NCBI GenBank assembly: GCA_934133005.1
Contig: CAKPAI010000006.1
Span: 5,594-69,593, forward strand
Reading direction: 5' to 3'
DNA length: 64,000 bases
Origin: an uncultured Clostridia bacterium
GTDB lineage: Bacteria > Bacillota > Clostridia > TANB77 > CAG-508
Under the pieces are notes generated by a model. That model had not been told where the DNA came from, did not search any database, and was given only the letters and a program-made list of their open reading frames with translations. Position numbers and translations under genes: made by a program. Position 1 is the stretch's first letter. Every line of letters begins with the position of its first letter. Of the stretch, positions 44,045 to 52,402 are shown piece by piece.

Positions 44045-44818
44045 ATGAATATAGCAAAAGATTTATATAATTATAGAGAATTATTAAAAACGAATATAAA
44101 AAAAGATGTTGGAGGAAAGTATAAAAATTCTGTATTAGGAGTTTTATGGTCATTTATAAATCCACTTTTACAAATTGCTGTATATGCTTTAGTATTTCAA
44201 GTAATACTAAAAAGTGAGATAGAAAATTACACAGTATATTTGTGCTGTGGGTTAATTCCTTGGCAATATTTTTCATCAGTTGTACTAAGAGGAGCGGCAG
44301 TAGTTGTAGATAATGCAAACATTATTAAAAAAGTGTATTTTCCAAGAGAAATTCTGCCAATATCAGTAGTTGCAAGTGAGGGTGTAAACTTTTTGATTGC
44401 AACAATAATAATATTAGGTTTTGTAATATTTGGAGGAATAGGATTATCTTGGAACATTTTATGGTATTTTGTAATTTTAGCAATACAATTTGTTGTTTCC
44501 ATAGGTGTTGCTTTTATTGTTTCAAGTTTAACAGTATACTTTAGAGACTTACTACACTTGTTAGGAATACTAATACAACTATTATTTTATGCAACACCAA
44601 TTGTATACTCAATTAGTTCAGTACCAGCAAATTTGCAATGGATTGTAAAAATAAATCCAATGTCATATTTAATAGACGGATATAGAAGTATATTTTATGA
44701 TAAAACGATGCCAAATATACAAGGATTACTAATAGCCTTAGCTATGGGAATTGTATTATGTCTTATAGGATATTTTGTATTTAAAAAATTAGAGAGAAGA
44801 TTTGCTGAGGAGTTATAA
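44045..44818 (+). CDS. Polysaccharide/teichoic acid ABC exporter permease (Wzm/TagG type)
   Basis: 257 residues from ATG 44045, which has GGAAGGG upstream; a TTG at 44006 would add 13 unconserved residues. Six membrane segments. The N-terminal KDVGGKYKNSVLGVLWSFI followed by NPLLQIAVYALVF is the standard start of ABC-2 polysaccharide permeases, as is the later RDLLHLLGILIQLLFYATPI. Pairs with the preceding ATPase. Its presence alongside Wzx/Wzy points to a second polymer with a different export route. Confidence 0.95.
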   Translation: MNIAKDLYNYRELLKTNIKKDVGGKYKNSVLGVLWSFINPLLQIAVYALVFQVILKSEIENYTVYLCCGLIPWQYFSSVVLRGAAVVVDNANIIKKVYFPREILPISVVASEGVNFLIATIIILGFVIFGGIGLSWNILWYFVILAIQFVVSIGVAFIVSSLTVYFRDLLHLLGILIQLLFYATPIVYSISSVPANLQWIVKINPMSYLIDGYRSIFYDKTMPNIQGLLIALAMGIVLCLIGYFVFKKLERRFAEEL

Positions 44819-44851
44819 GTCTTATTCATTAAGAAAAGAAATGGGGATAAT

Positions 44852-45100
44852 ATGGAGAGTAGTGAAATTATAATAAGAACTCTAGAAAAAGAAAATGCAC
44901 TTCTAAAAGAAAATATGGCAACAATAAGGGAAAAGGATTTAAAAAAATATAAAGAATTAGAAAACGAAAAAAATTTAATAGCTAATGAAAATAAAATTTT
45001 GAAAGATGAAAATATGGAAATAAGAGCACAATTAGATTCAATATTATATTCTAGAAGTTATAAGATTACTCAAAAAATAAAAAAAATAATTAAAAGATAA
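44852..45100 (+). CDS. Small coiled-coil protein with glycosyltransferase-type tail
   Basis: 82 residues with GGGG upstream of ATG. Nearly the whole chain is a heptad-like helix (ENALLKENMATI to NKILKDENMEIR), followed by LYSRSYKITQKIKKIIKR. That SRSYxxxxxI-basic ending is what often closes glycosyltransferases in Firmicutes polymer clusters, after a coiled coil. So this may be a free-standing coiled-coil and membrane-association module acting with its glycosyltransferase neighbours. No function is established. Confidence 0.7.
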   Translation: MESSEIIIRTLEKENALLKENMATIREKDLKKYKELENEKNLIANENKILKDENMEIRAQLDSILYSRSYKITQKIKKIIKR

Positions 45101-45121
45101 TAATTTTGAAGGGATTAAAGG

Positions 45122-46129
45122 ATGGTAAAAAAGAAAATAGCCTTAATAATAGATTCAGAAGGATGGGCCTTTGATAATATTGCACATAGACTAAAAGAAA
45201 ATTTAACTAATTTTGATATAGATATAATTCCTGGTAGAATTTTTGAAGGAAATATGATAAAACTTTTCTTATTTTGTGAAGATTATGATTTAATACATTT
45301 TATGTGGCGAGGATATATCAGCTTAATTGATAGAGATGAAATGCATAAATATTGTGATACATTAGGAATGACTTTTGAAGAGTTTAAAGAAAGGTTTATA
45401 CTAAGCAAAAAAATAACTTTTGCAGTATGTGATGAATTGTATCTTGAAGGAAATGATAGTTGGAGAACAGAAGAGATTATGCAATATGCAAAATCTTACT
45501 TTGTAACTTCAAATAGATTATTACAAATTTACCAAAAATTTAGCAAGAAGCCCGCAGAAGTAATTCATGATGGGGTGGACCTAAAAAAATATGTGGCGCA
45601 AAATACAGAAAGATTTGAAAATAAACATGGATGTATTGTGGCAGGATGGACAGGAAATAGCAAATTTATAGATTCTGACGGAGATAGCGATATGAAAGGC
45701 GTTGAAGGAATAATAAAACCTGCAATTCAAGAGCTAAAAGAAGAAGGATATAATATTACATTAAATCTTGCAGATAGAAATATAAAAATGATAAAGCAAG
45801 AAGAAATGCCAAATTTTTATAACTCATTAGATATTTACTTATGTATGTCAAAAAATGAAGGAACACCTCTTCCTGTACTTGAAGCAATGGCTATGGGGAT
45901 ACCAATAATTTCAACAGATGTTGGGATTGTAAGAGAAGCTTTTGGTGATAAGCAGAAAAAATATATAATTTCAAGAGATAAAGAGTCATTAAAAAGTGCT
46001 ATAAAAGAGATGATAAATAATGAAGGAGAATTCAAAAATTTATCTAAAGAAAATCTAGAGAGAATAAAAGAGTGGGATTGGCCTAAAATTGCTAATAAAT
46101 ACGAAGAGTTTTTTAATAATAATATATAA
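45122..46129 (+). CDS. Family 4-like glycosyltransferase
   Basis: 335 residues, GT-B fold. The N-terminal half is less typical (DSEGWAFDNIAHRLKENL, DLIHFMWRGY); the C-terminal half has VIHDGVDLKKY, WTGNSKFIDSDGDSDMKG and the EX7E-type NEGTPLPVLEAMAMG with DVGIVREAFG. This subtype occurs in teichoic-acid or rhamnan-like wall polymer clusters. AGGGA precedes the ATG. Follows the coiled-coil gene by 21 bases. Confidence 0.85.
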   Translation: MVKKKIALIIDSEGWAFDNIAHRLKENLTNFDIDIIPGRIFEGNMIKLFLFCEDYDLIHFMWRGYISLIDRDEMHKYCDTLGMTFEEFKERFILSKKITFAVCDELYLEGNDSWRTEEIMQYAKSYFVTSNRLLQIYQKFSKKPAEVIHDGVDLKKYVAQNTERFENKHGCIVAGWTGNSKFIDSDGDSDMKGVEGIIKPAIQELKEEGYNITLNLADRNIKMIKQEEMPNFYNSLDIYLCMSKNEGTPLPVLEAMAMGIPIISTDVGIVREAFGDKQKKYIISRDKESLKSAIKEMINNEGEFKNLSKENLERIKEWDWPKIANKYEEFFNNNI

Positions 46130-46140
46130 AAGGATAAAAA

Positions 46141-47412
46141 ATGAAGGATGACAAATATTTCTGGAGATATGAAAAAGAACCAGGACTAGTATTAGATAAA
46201 GAATACCTAAAAAAGCAAGAAAATTATGAGCCTTTAGTATCAATAATAACTTCATATTATAATTCAAATGAATTTATGAATCAAACTATAAATTGTGTGC
46301 TAAATCAAACTTTTCCATATTGGGAATGGATAATTGTAGATGATGGAAGTACTGACAAAAAGGCAAAAGACTATCTTAAAGAAGTAGAAAAAATTGATAC
46401 TAGAATAAAGATATACCATAAAGAAAATGAAGGTTTAGCTAAAGGCAGAGATTATGCAATAAAATTTTCTAAAGCTAACTATATTTTACCATTAGATGCA
46501 GATGATTTAATTGAAAAAGAATATATAGAAACACTGTATTGGACATTAGAAACAAATAAAAAGGCAAGCTGGGCTTTTACCAATTCAGTTGGTTTTGGAA
46601 AGTACATTTATTTAGTTGATAAACCTTTTGACAGTGATAAGATGAAAAGTGAAAATCAGATTACTGCAACAGCATTAATTAGAAAAGAAAAGATATTAGA
46701 GCTTGGAGGCTATGGCGTTGCCAAAAGGTATGTAAATGAAGATTGGCACTTATGGCTTAGAATGCTTGCAAAAGGAGATTTCCCAGTTCAAGTAGATTTT
46801 TATGGTTTCTGGTACAGAAGAAGAAAAGATAGTCTGCTTAGCAAAATAAATGATGATAAAAAAGAAGAAAATGAGTTAAGATTAAGAGACTTAAAAATAG
46901 AAGCAGATAAAATAAAAGAAAAGGTAAATCCTATAATATATCCAAAAGAAGAAAAGTGTAAGTTTGAATATATAAAACTAGATTGGAATAAAAAGATAGT
47001 ATCAAATAAAAAAACAATAGTTTATGTAATTAAAAACATTGAAACAGACTCTATGTTTTATAAAAATTTAAAAAATATAAATAAAAATGCTGTTATAATT
47101 TGCATGGAAAATAGTAAGCATTCACAATATGTAGCAAGGCAAATGTATGAGGATTATGCAGAGGTATTTAATCTTCCAACATTTCTAGACAAAAAATATT
47201 TTCAAGGATTTATTAAATACATAATAGAAACAAGAAATGTAGAAGAAATTTATACAGTAGCAGAATACAAGAATTTAGAGGTTTTAAATGTAGCAAAAGA
47301 GCTAAAATATAAAGAAAACCATTTTAAATATGAACTAAAGATATTAATATATAAAGTAAAACATACTTTACTAGGTAGAGCAATTAGAAAATTTGTAAGA
47401 ACACTAAAATAA
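46141..47412 (+). CDS. Family 2 glycosyltransferase with C-terminal extension
   Basis: 423 residues. The GT-A core (about 30-260) has VSIITSYYNSNEFMNQT, WIIVDDGSTD, ENEGLAKGRDYAI, LPLDADDLI and the C-terminal NEDWHLWLRMLAKG. Residues about 270-400 form a second alpha/beta region I do not recognise, and the protein ends in a basic amphipathic tail (LLGRAIRKFVRTLK) of the kind that holds these enzymes to the membrane. Its TAA overlaps the next ATG by one base. Confidence 0.86.
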   Translation: MKDDKYFWRYEKEPGLVLDKEYLKKQENYEPLVSIITSYYNSNEFMNQTINCVLNQTFPYWEWIIVDDGSTDKKAKDYLKEVEKIDTRIKIYHKENEGLAKGRDYAIKFSKANYILPLDADDLIEKEYIETLYWTLETNKKASWAFTNSVGFGKYIYLVDKPFDSDKMKSENQITATALIRKEKILELGGYGVAKRYVNEDWHLWLRMLAKGDFPVQVDFYGFWYRRRKDSLLSKINDDKKEENELRLRDLKIEADKIKEKVNPIIYPKEEKCKFEYIKLDWNKKIVSNKKTIVYVIKNIETDSMFYKNLKNINKNAVIICMENSKHSQYVARQMYEDYAEVFNLPTFLDKKYFQGFIKYIIETRNVEEIYTVAEYKNLEVLNVAKELKYKENHFKYELKILIYKVKHTLLGRAIRKFVRTLK

Positions 47413-49628
47413 TGGAAGGAATGATAAAAATAATGAAAATTTGGTTTCTAACAGGAGAATTTGCACCAGATTTTGGTGGTGGAATTGGAACATATGTAGA
47501 AAACTGTGCAAAAATGTTTGCACAAGCTGGGGATGATGTTACAGTAATAGTAAGAAGCATAAATGGAGATAAAGTAGAAAATGCAAAAGAAGGATACAGA
47601 ATAGTAAGATTTCAACAAGGAGAAGGCGAAAACTACAGGTATCTTGGATATGATAATGCTTTAGCTTATCAGTATTATGAAGTAATTATGGATATGATTG
47701 ATAAGTATGGAAAACCTGACATAATTGAAATGCAGGAATATAATGCTTATGGTCAATATATAATACAAAATAAATTAATGTTACAAGAAAAATTACAAGA
47801 CATTCCACTTGTTGTGCATTTACATACACCAAGTTTTGAAACATTAAAAATAAATCAATTTAATACATATGAAGCACCATTTTATTGGATTGGTGAGATG
47901 GAAAAATTCTGTATAAAAGGTGCTGATAGTTTAGTTTGCCCAAGTCAGTTCTTAGCAGACAAATTGCAATATCTAGTTAAAGATAAAATAAAAGTTATTA
48001 ACTTACCATTTGACATTGATAAGGATGAACTTAAAAAATATGAGGAAGAAGGCACACCTAAGCCAGAAAAGAAAACTATTTTATATTTCGGAAGAACCGA
48101 ATACAGAAAAGGCGTAGTACAAATGCTAAAAGGAGCTGAGAAGCTTTGGAAAAAAGGTCTTGACTTTAAAATAAAAATAATAGGTGGAGATACAAAGCTA
48201 GAGTCAAAGGGTACTTTTGTAGGAGAAGACTTAAAAAAGAAGTATGCTAAGTATATAGAAAGTGGAAACCTAGAAATGTTAAAATCTATTCCACACTTGG
48301 ATTTAATACCACATATTTTAAGTGCAACAGCAGTAACTATTCCATCATTATACGAAAATTTTCCAAATACTTGTATATATTCAATGTGGCTTGGAAAACC
48401 AGTATTAGTTTCTAAGAGTGGTGGACAAGCAGAAATGGTACAAGAATCTGGCAAAAACGGGCTAATTTTTGATTGGGATAAAGAAGGAGACTTTGAAGAA
48501 AAATTAGAAGAACTCTTAAGTATGTCTGATGAAGAATTAGATACAATGGGAAATAATGCAAAAGAAAGAATTCATAAATTATGTAATATGGATGACAACT
48601 TAAAAATGAGAAGAGAATTCTTTGAAGAAGTTATAAGAAATAAGAATAAGAAAAAAACAGAATTTCCATTTGTAGAAGTAATGCCAAAGGATAGTTATAC
48701 TGAAAATTATGACGGAGAAAAGGATTTAATATCAGTAGTAATACCATATTATAATTTAGGAAAAACTCTTCCAGAAACAATTGAAAGCATAAAGGAAACT
48801 GAATACAAAAAATATGAGATAATAATTGTAAATGATGGAAGCACAGATAAAGAAAGTATAGAAGTTTTAAATAACTATAAAAATGATGAAAAAATAAGAA
48901 TAATAAATATAGAAAATAAAGGGCTTGCAAATGCAAGAAATGTAGGAGCAAAAGCAGCAAAAGGTGAATTTATAGCATTCCTTGATGCAGACGACAAAAT
49001 AGATAAAACATTTTATGGAAGAGCCGTTGATATATTACATCAATATAATAATGTTTCATATGTTTATAGCTGGGTACAATACTTTGAAGGTAGTACTGCT
49101 GTATGGCCAACATTTAATGTTCATATTCCTTATTTGTTATGTGCAAATATGCTTGCAGCATTTGTAGTAATAAGAAAAAATGATTTCTTAAATTTTGGAC
49201 AAAATAGAATCAAAATGGAATATGGAATGGAAGATTATGATGGATGGGTAAGCCTTGCAGAACATGGATGTTTAGGAGTATCTATTCCAGAAAAATTAAA
49301 TTTATATAGAATAAGAAAAGATTCAATGTCTAGAAGCTTTAATAAAAAAATGAGAATATATTTATATGAAACATCAAGACAAGGACATGAGAAATTATTT
49401 GAAAAATATTCAAAAGATATATATATGTTACTTATGACAAATGGACAACCATTTTATTGGAACAATCCAACAACTCCAGTATTCCTTCCAACAGCTGAAG
49501 GACCACAGCAAATGGACGAAAGATTATTAAAGATTGAACGCATGCTTGAATCAAAACCTGGAAGAGCGGTAAGAAAAGTATATAGAGGTTTAAGAAAAAT
49601 TAAACATGGAATTAAAAAAATCTTTTAA
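47412..49628 (+). CDS. Two-domain glycosyltransferase, GT4 followed by GT2
   Basis: 738 residues if ATG 47412 is used; ATG 47433 (MKIWFLTGEFAPDFGGGIG) is an equally likely start, with GGAAGGA 12 bases upstream. Domain 1 (about 8-420) is GT4: VVHLHTPSFETL, CPSQFLADKLQ, LYFGRTEYRKGVVQML, and the EX7E-like YENFPNTCIYSMWLGKP. Domain 2 (about 440-690) is GT2: ISVVIPYYNLGKTLPET, IVNDGSTDKES, NARNVGAKAAKGEFI and FLDADDKI. The order is the reverse of the fusion at 24958. Ends in a basic tail. Likely adds two sugars in sequence. Confidence 0.87.
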   Translation: MEGMIKIMKIWFLTGEFAPDFGGGIGTYVENCAKMFAQAGDDVTVIVRSINGDKVENAKEGYRIVRFQQGEGENYRYLGYDNALAYQYYEVIMDMIDKYGKPDIIEMQEYNAYGQYIIQNKLMLQEKLQDIPLVVHLHTPSFETLKINQFNTYEAPFYWIGEMEKFCIKGADSLVCPSQFLADKLQYLVKDKIKVINLPFDIDKDELKKYEEEGTPKPEKKTILYFGRTEYRKGVVQMLKGAEKLWKKGLDFKIKIIGGDTKLESKGTFVGEDLKKKYAKYIESGNLEMLKSIPHLDLIPHILSATAVTIPSLYENFPNTCIYSMWLGKPVLVSKSGGQAEMVQESGKNGLIFDWDKEGDFEEKLEELLSMSDEELDTMGNNAKERIHKLCNMDDNLKMRREFFEEVIRNKNKKKTEFPFVEVMPKDSYTENYDGEKDLISVVIPYYNLGKTLPETIESIKETEYKKYEIIIVNDGSTDKESIEVLNNYKNDEKIRIINIENKGLANARNVGAKAAKGEFIAFLDADDKIDKTFYGRAVDILHQYNNVSYVYSWVQYFEGSTAVWPTFNVHIPYLLCANMLAAFVVIRKNDFLNFGQNRIKMEYGMEDYDGWVSLAEHGCLGVSIPEKLNLYRIRKDSMSRSFNKKMRIYLYETSRQGHEKLFEKYSKDIYMLLMTNGQPFYWNNPTTPVFLPTAEGPQQMDERLLKIERMLESKPGRAVRKVYRGLRKIKHGIKKIF

Positions 49629-49651
49629 CTAAAGTAAAGGGGAGCCAGTAA

Positions 49652-51421
49652 ATGAATAAAATTACAAAAAGTATACTAGCAGTTTTATTATCAATTATTT
49701 TGGTAATATTTATATGGCATAATTTTTTAGTAAGTGGAAATACTGTAATTTTCATACTAGTACTAATTGCATTGTATAATATGATAAAAAAGGTGTTAGA
49801 AAACGGCTATAAAAGAAAAAATATTATTTCAATTGTTTTAGCAGTAATATTTGCAATAATTGAATTAATATGTACAAGTATAAATAAAGACTATACATTG
49901 AATAATGTACTAAATAAATGGACTATTGTAAACTTTTTTGGTTATGCAATTTTAGCATGGAGTATAATATCATATTTTTATACTTATTTAGAGAGCCATG
50001 AACTAGAAAATAAAGAAATAAAAATAGGAAAATTGTCATTTCTTGAAAATGATAAAAAGTCATTTGGGATAAATATAATTTTAATATTTATTGCATGGGT
50101 TCCTTACTTTTTAAGATATTTTCCAGGACTACTTACAGCAGATTCATGTGCTCAAATGGCACAGGCAATAGGCCTTGCCGAACTTAGCAATCATCATCCG
50201 ATATTTCATACAGGACTTATTGCTTTGTTTGTAAATATTGGAAGAGGAATTTTGGGTAATATTAATATGGGGGTAGCAACATATATTATTTTCCAAATGA
50301 TTATGATGGCAGTAATGTTTGCAATTGTAATGCAATATTTAAGTAAAAAGAAAGTACCTACAGCAATAAGAGTTATAATTTTACTATATTATATGTTCTA
50401 TCCAGTAAATGCTTTATTTAGTGTAACAATGTGGAAAGATATATTATTTGCAGGTATGGTCCCAATTTTCTTAATTTTATGTAATGAGCTTATATATAAT
50501 ACAGATGAATTCTTATCAAAGAAGAAAAATATAGCGATATATATAATTGTATCAGTTTTAATATTCTGGATGAGAAATAATGGAATGTATATAGTGATTT
50601 TAACGATGCCATTTATAGTAATTGTATTGAGAAAGTATTGGAAAAAAGTAATTCCTATGTTTTTATCAATAATAATTATATATTTTGCATTAAAAACAGT
50701 TATATTTTCAGCACTTAATATAAAAAATGGATCAGTAGCTGAAATGTTATCAATACCTCTTCAACAGATTGCAAGAGTCGATAAATATTATAGAGATAGT
50801 TTAAATGAAGATATAGTTAAAGAAATAGATAGTTTCTTTAAATGCGAAAATATAGGAGAAAAATATAATCCTATATTGTCAGATCCAGTAAAAGCAGAAC
50901 TAAATGTAGACTATTTTAATGAAAATAAAATAGAATTTATAAAATTATGGGCAAAGTTGCTAAGAGGATATTTTAAAGACTATGTAGAATCATTTATTTC
51001 AAATTCATATGGTTACTATTATCCAGAAGCTAGGCATTGGGTTGCAAATAGAACAATGGAAGCAAATTCCATGGGACTAGAGCAAACACCAATAATTGAA
51101 GGTAAATTAGTATCAACAATTGATTCTCTAATAGAAAAAAGAGATTTACCAATAATTTCAATGTTCTTTAGTATTGGAATGGCATTTTGGATTATAATAA
51201 TATCATTAGGATATAGAATACTAAATAAAGATTATAGAGGTATACTAATATATTTACCAATATTAGTATTGTGGCTAACAATAGTAGCATCACCAGTATT
51301 TTGCGAATATAGATATGCTTATCCACTATTTACAGCATTACCATTATATTTAGGACTAAATTTTATAAAGAAAGGAAAATTAGAAAATGGAAAAAATAGC
51401 AGTATTAATACCATGTTATAA
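49652..51421 (+). CDS. DUF6020-like multi-pass membrane protein, possible GT-C glycosyltransferase
   Basis: 589 residues with about 13 membrane segments. The first large loop has YFPGLLTADSCAQMAQA and HHPIFHTGLIALF, where the acidic residue after PGxxxxD recalls GT-C enzymes using polyprenyl-phosphate sugars; family DUF6020 is my best match. TMWKDILFAGMVPI and CEYRYAYPLFTALPLYL are further conserved-looking blocks. The end overlaps the next gene by 35 bases. The next gene encodes a polyprenyl-phosphate glycosyltransferase that could supply its donor. Confidence 0.65.
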   Translation: MNKITKSILAVLLSIILVIFIWHNFLVSGNTVIFILVLIALYNMIKKVLENGYKRKNIISIVLAVIFAIIELICTSINKDYTLNNVLNKWTIVNFFGYAILAWSIISYFYTYLESHELENKEIKIGKLSFLENDKKSFGINIILIFIAWVPYFLRYFPGLLTADSCAQMAQAIGLAELSNHHPIFHTGLIALFVNIGRGILGNINMGVATYIIFQMIMMAVMFAIVMQYLSKKKVPTAIRVIILLYYMFYPVNALFSVTMWKDILFAGMVPIFLILCNELIYNTDEFLSKKKNIAIYIIVSVLIFWMRNNGMYIVILTMPFIVIVLRKYWKKVIPMFLSIIIIYFALKTVIFSALNIKNGSVAEMLSIPLQQIARVDKYYRDSLNEDIVKEIDSFFKCENIGEKYNPILSDPVKAELNVDYFNENKIEFIKLWAKLLRGYFKDYVESFISNSYGYYYPEARHWVANRTMEANSMGLEQTPIIEGKLVSTIDSLIEKRDLPIISMFFSIGMAFWIIIISLGYRILNKDYRGILIYLPILVLWLTIVASPVFCEYRYAYPLFTALPLYLGLNFIKKGKLENGKNSSINTML

Positions 51422-52328
51422 TGAAGAACTAACGATAGAAAAAGTTATTAAAGATTTTAGAAAAGAACTACCAAATGCTGATATTTATGTTTATAACAAT
51501 AACTCAAAAGACAAGAGTGCTGAAATTGCAAAAGCCAATGGATCAATTGTTATAAATGAATATAAGCAAGGAAAAGGAAACGTAGTAAGAAGTCAATTTA
51601 GAGATATAGAAGCAGATATATATGTAATGGTTGATGGAGATGATACTTATCCTGCTGAATTTGTCCATAAACTAATAGAACCAGTAAGAAATGGTGAAGC
51701 TGATATGACAATAGGTGATAGACTATCAAATGGAACATATCAAAAAGAAAATAAGAGACCTTTTCATGAACTTGGAAATAATCTAGTAAAAAAATCAATA
51801 AATATTTTATTTAGTACTAATTTAAAAGATATAATGACTGGATACAGAGTATTTAATAAAAGATTTGTAAAGAATATGCCAGTGCTTAGTCCAAAGTTTG
51901 AAATTGAAACAGAAATGTCTTTATATGCTTTAGATAAAAAATATATAATAAAAGAAATTCCAATAGAATACAGAGATAGACCAGAAGGAAGTTCTTCAAA
52001 GTTAAATACAGTAAGTGATGGAATAAAAGTAATTAAGACAATAGTAAGAATGTTTAAAGATTATAAACCATTTAGATTTTTTGGAATAATTTCGCTTATA
52101 TTTTTATTATTAGGATTATTAGTTGGTGTGCCAGTACTTGTTGAATTCTTTAAGACAGCATATATTACTAAGGTGCCATCTGCAATTTTAGCTACAGGAT
52201 TTATAAGTCTTGCAGCAGTTGCTTTTCAATGTGGAATTGTACTAGACACAGTAACAAGACAACATAGAGAAGATTATGAACTAAACTTACTAAGATATGA
52301 GCAAATAGAAAAAATTAACAAGAAATAA
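51387..52328 (+). CDS. DPM1-like glycosyltransferase with C-terminal membrane domain
   Basis: 313 residues. GT2 core: AVLIPCYNEELTIEKVI, VYNNNSKDKSAEIA, QGKGNVVRSQF and MVDGDDTYPAEF, typical of dolichyl-phosphate-mannose-synthase-like enzymes that load a sugar onto a polyprenyl phosphate. ETEMSLYALDKKY and a TVSDGIKVIKTI amphipathic segment lead into two membrane spans (about 228-250 and 262-284). AAAGGAAA precedes the ATG within the upstream gene. It probably feeds an outer-face GT-C enzyme such as its neighbour. Confidence 0.88.
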   Translation: MEKIAVLIPCYNEELTIEKVIKDFRKELPNADIYVYNNNSKDKSAEIAKANGSIVINEYKQGKGNVVRSQFRDIEADIYVMVDGDDTYPAEFVHKLIEPVRNGEADMTIGDRLSNGTYQKENKRPFHELGNNLVKKSINILFSTNLKDIMTGYRVFNKRFVKNMPVLSPKFEIETEMSLYALDKKYIIKEIPIEYRDRPEGSSSKLNTVSDGIKVIKTIVRMFKDYKPFRFFGIISLIFLLLGLLVGVPVLVEFFKTAYITKVPSAILATGFISLAAVAFQCGIVLDTVTRQHREDYELNLLRYEQIEKINKK

Positions 52329-52402
52329 TTTATATTAAAGAGTTCCCTTTTTCGACATTTTGTGATAAAATTAATCAAAATGAGAAAACGGGAGATAGAA
52401 AA

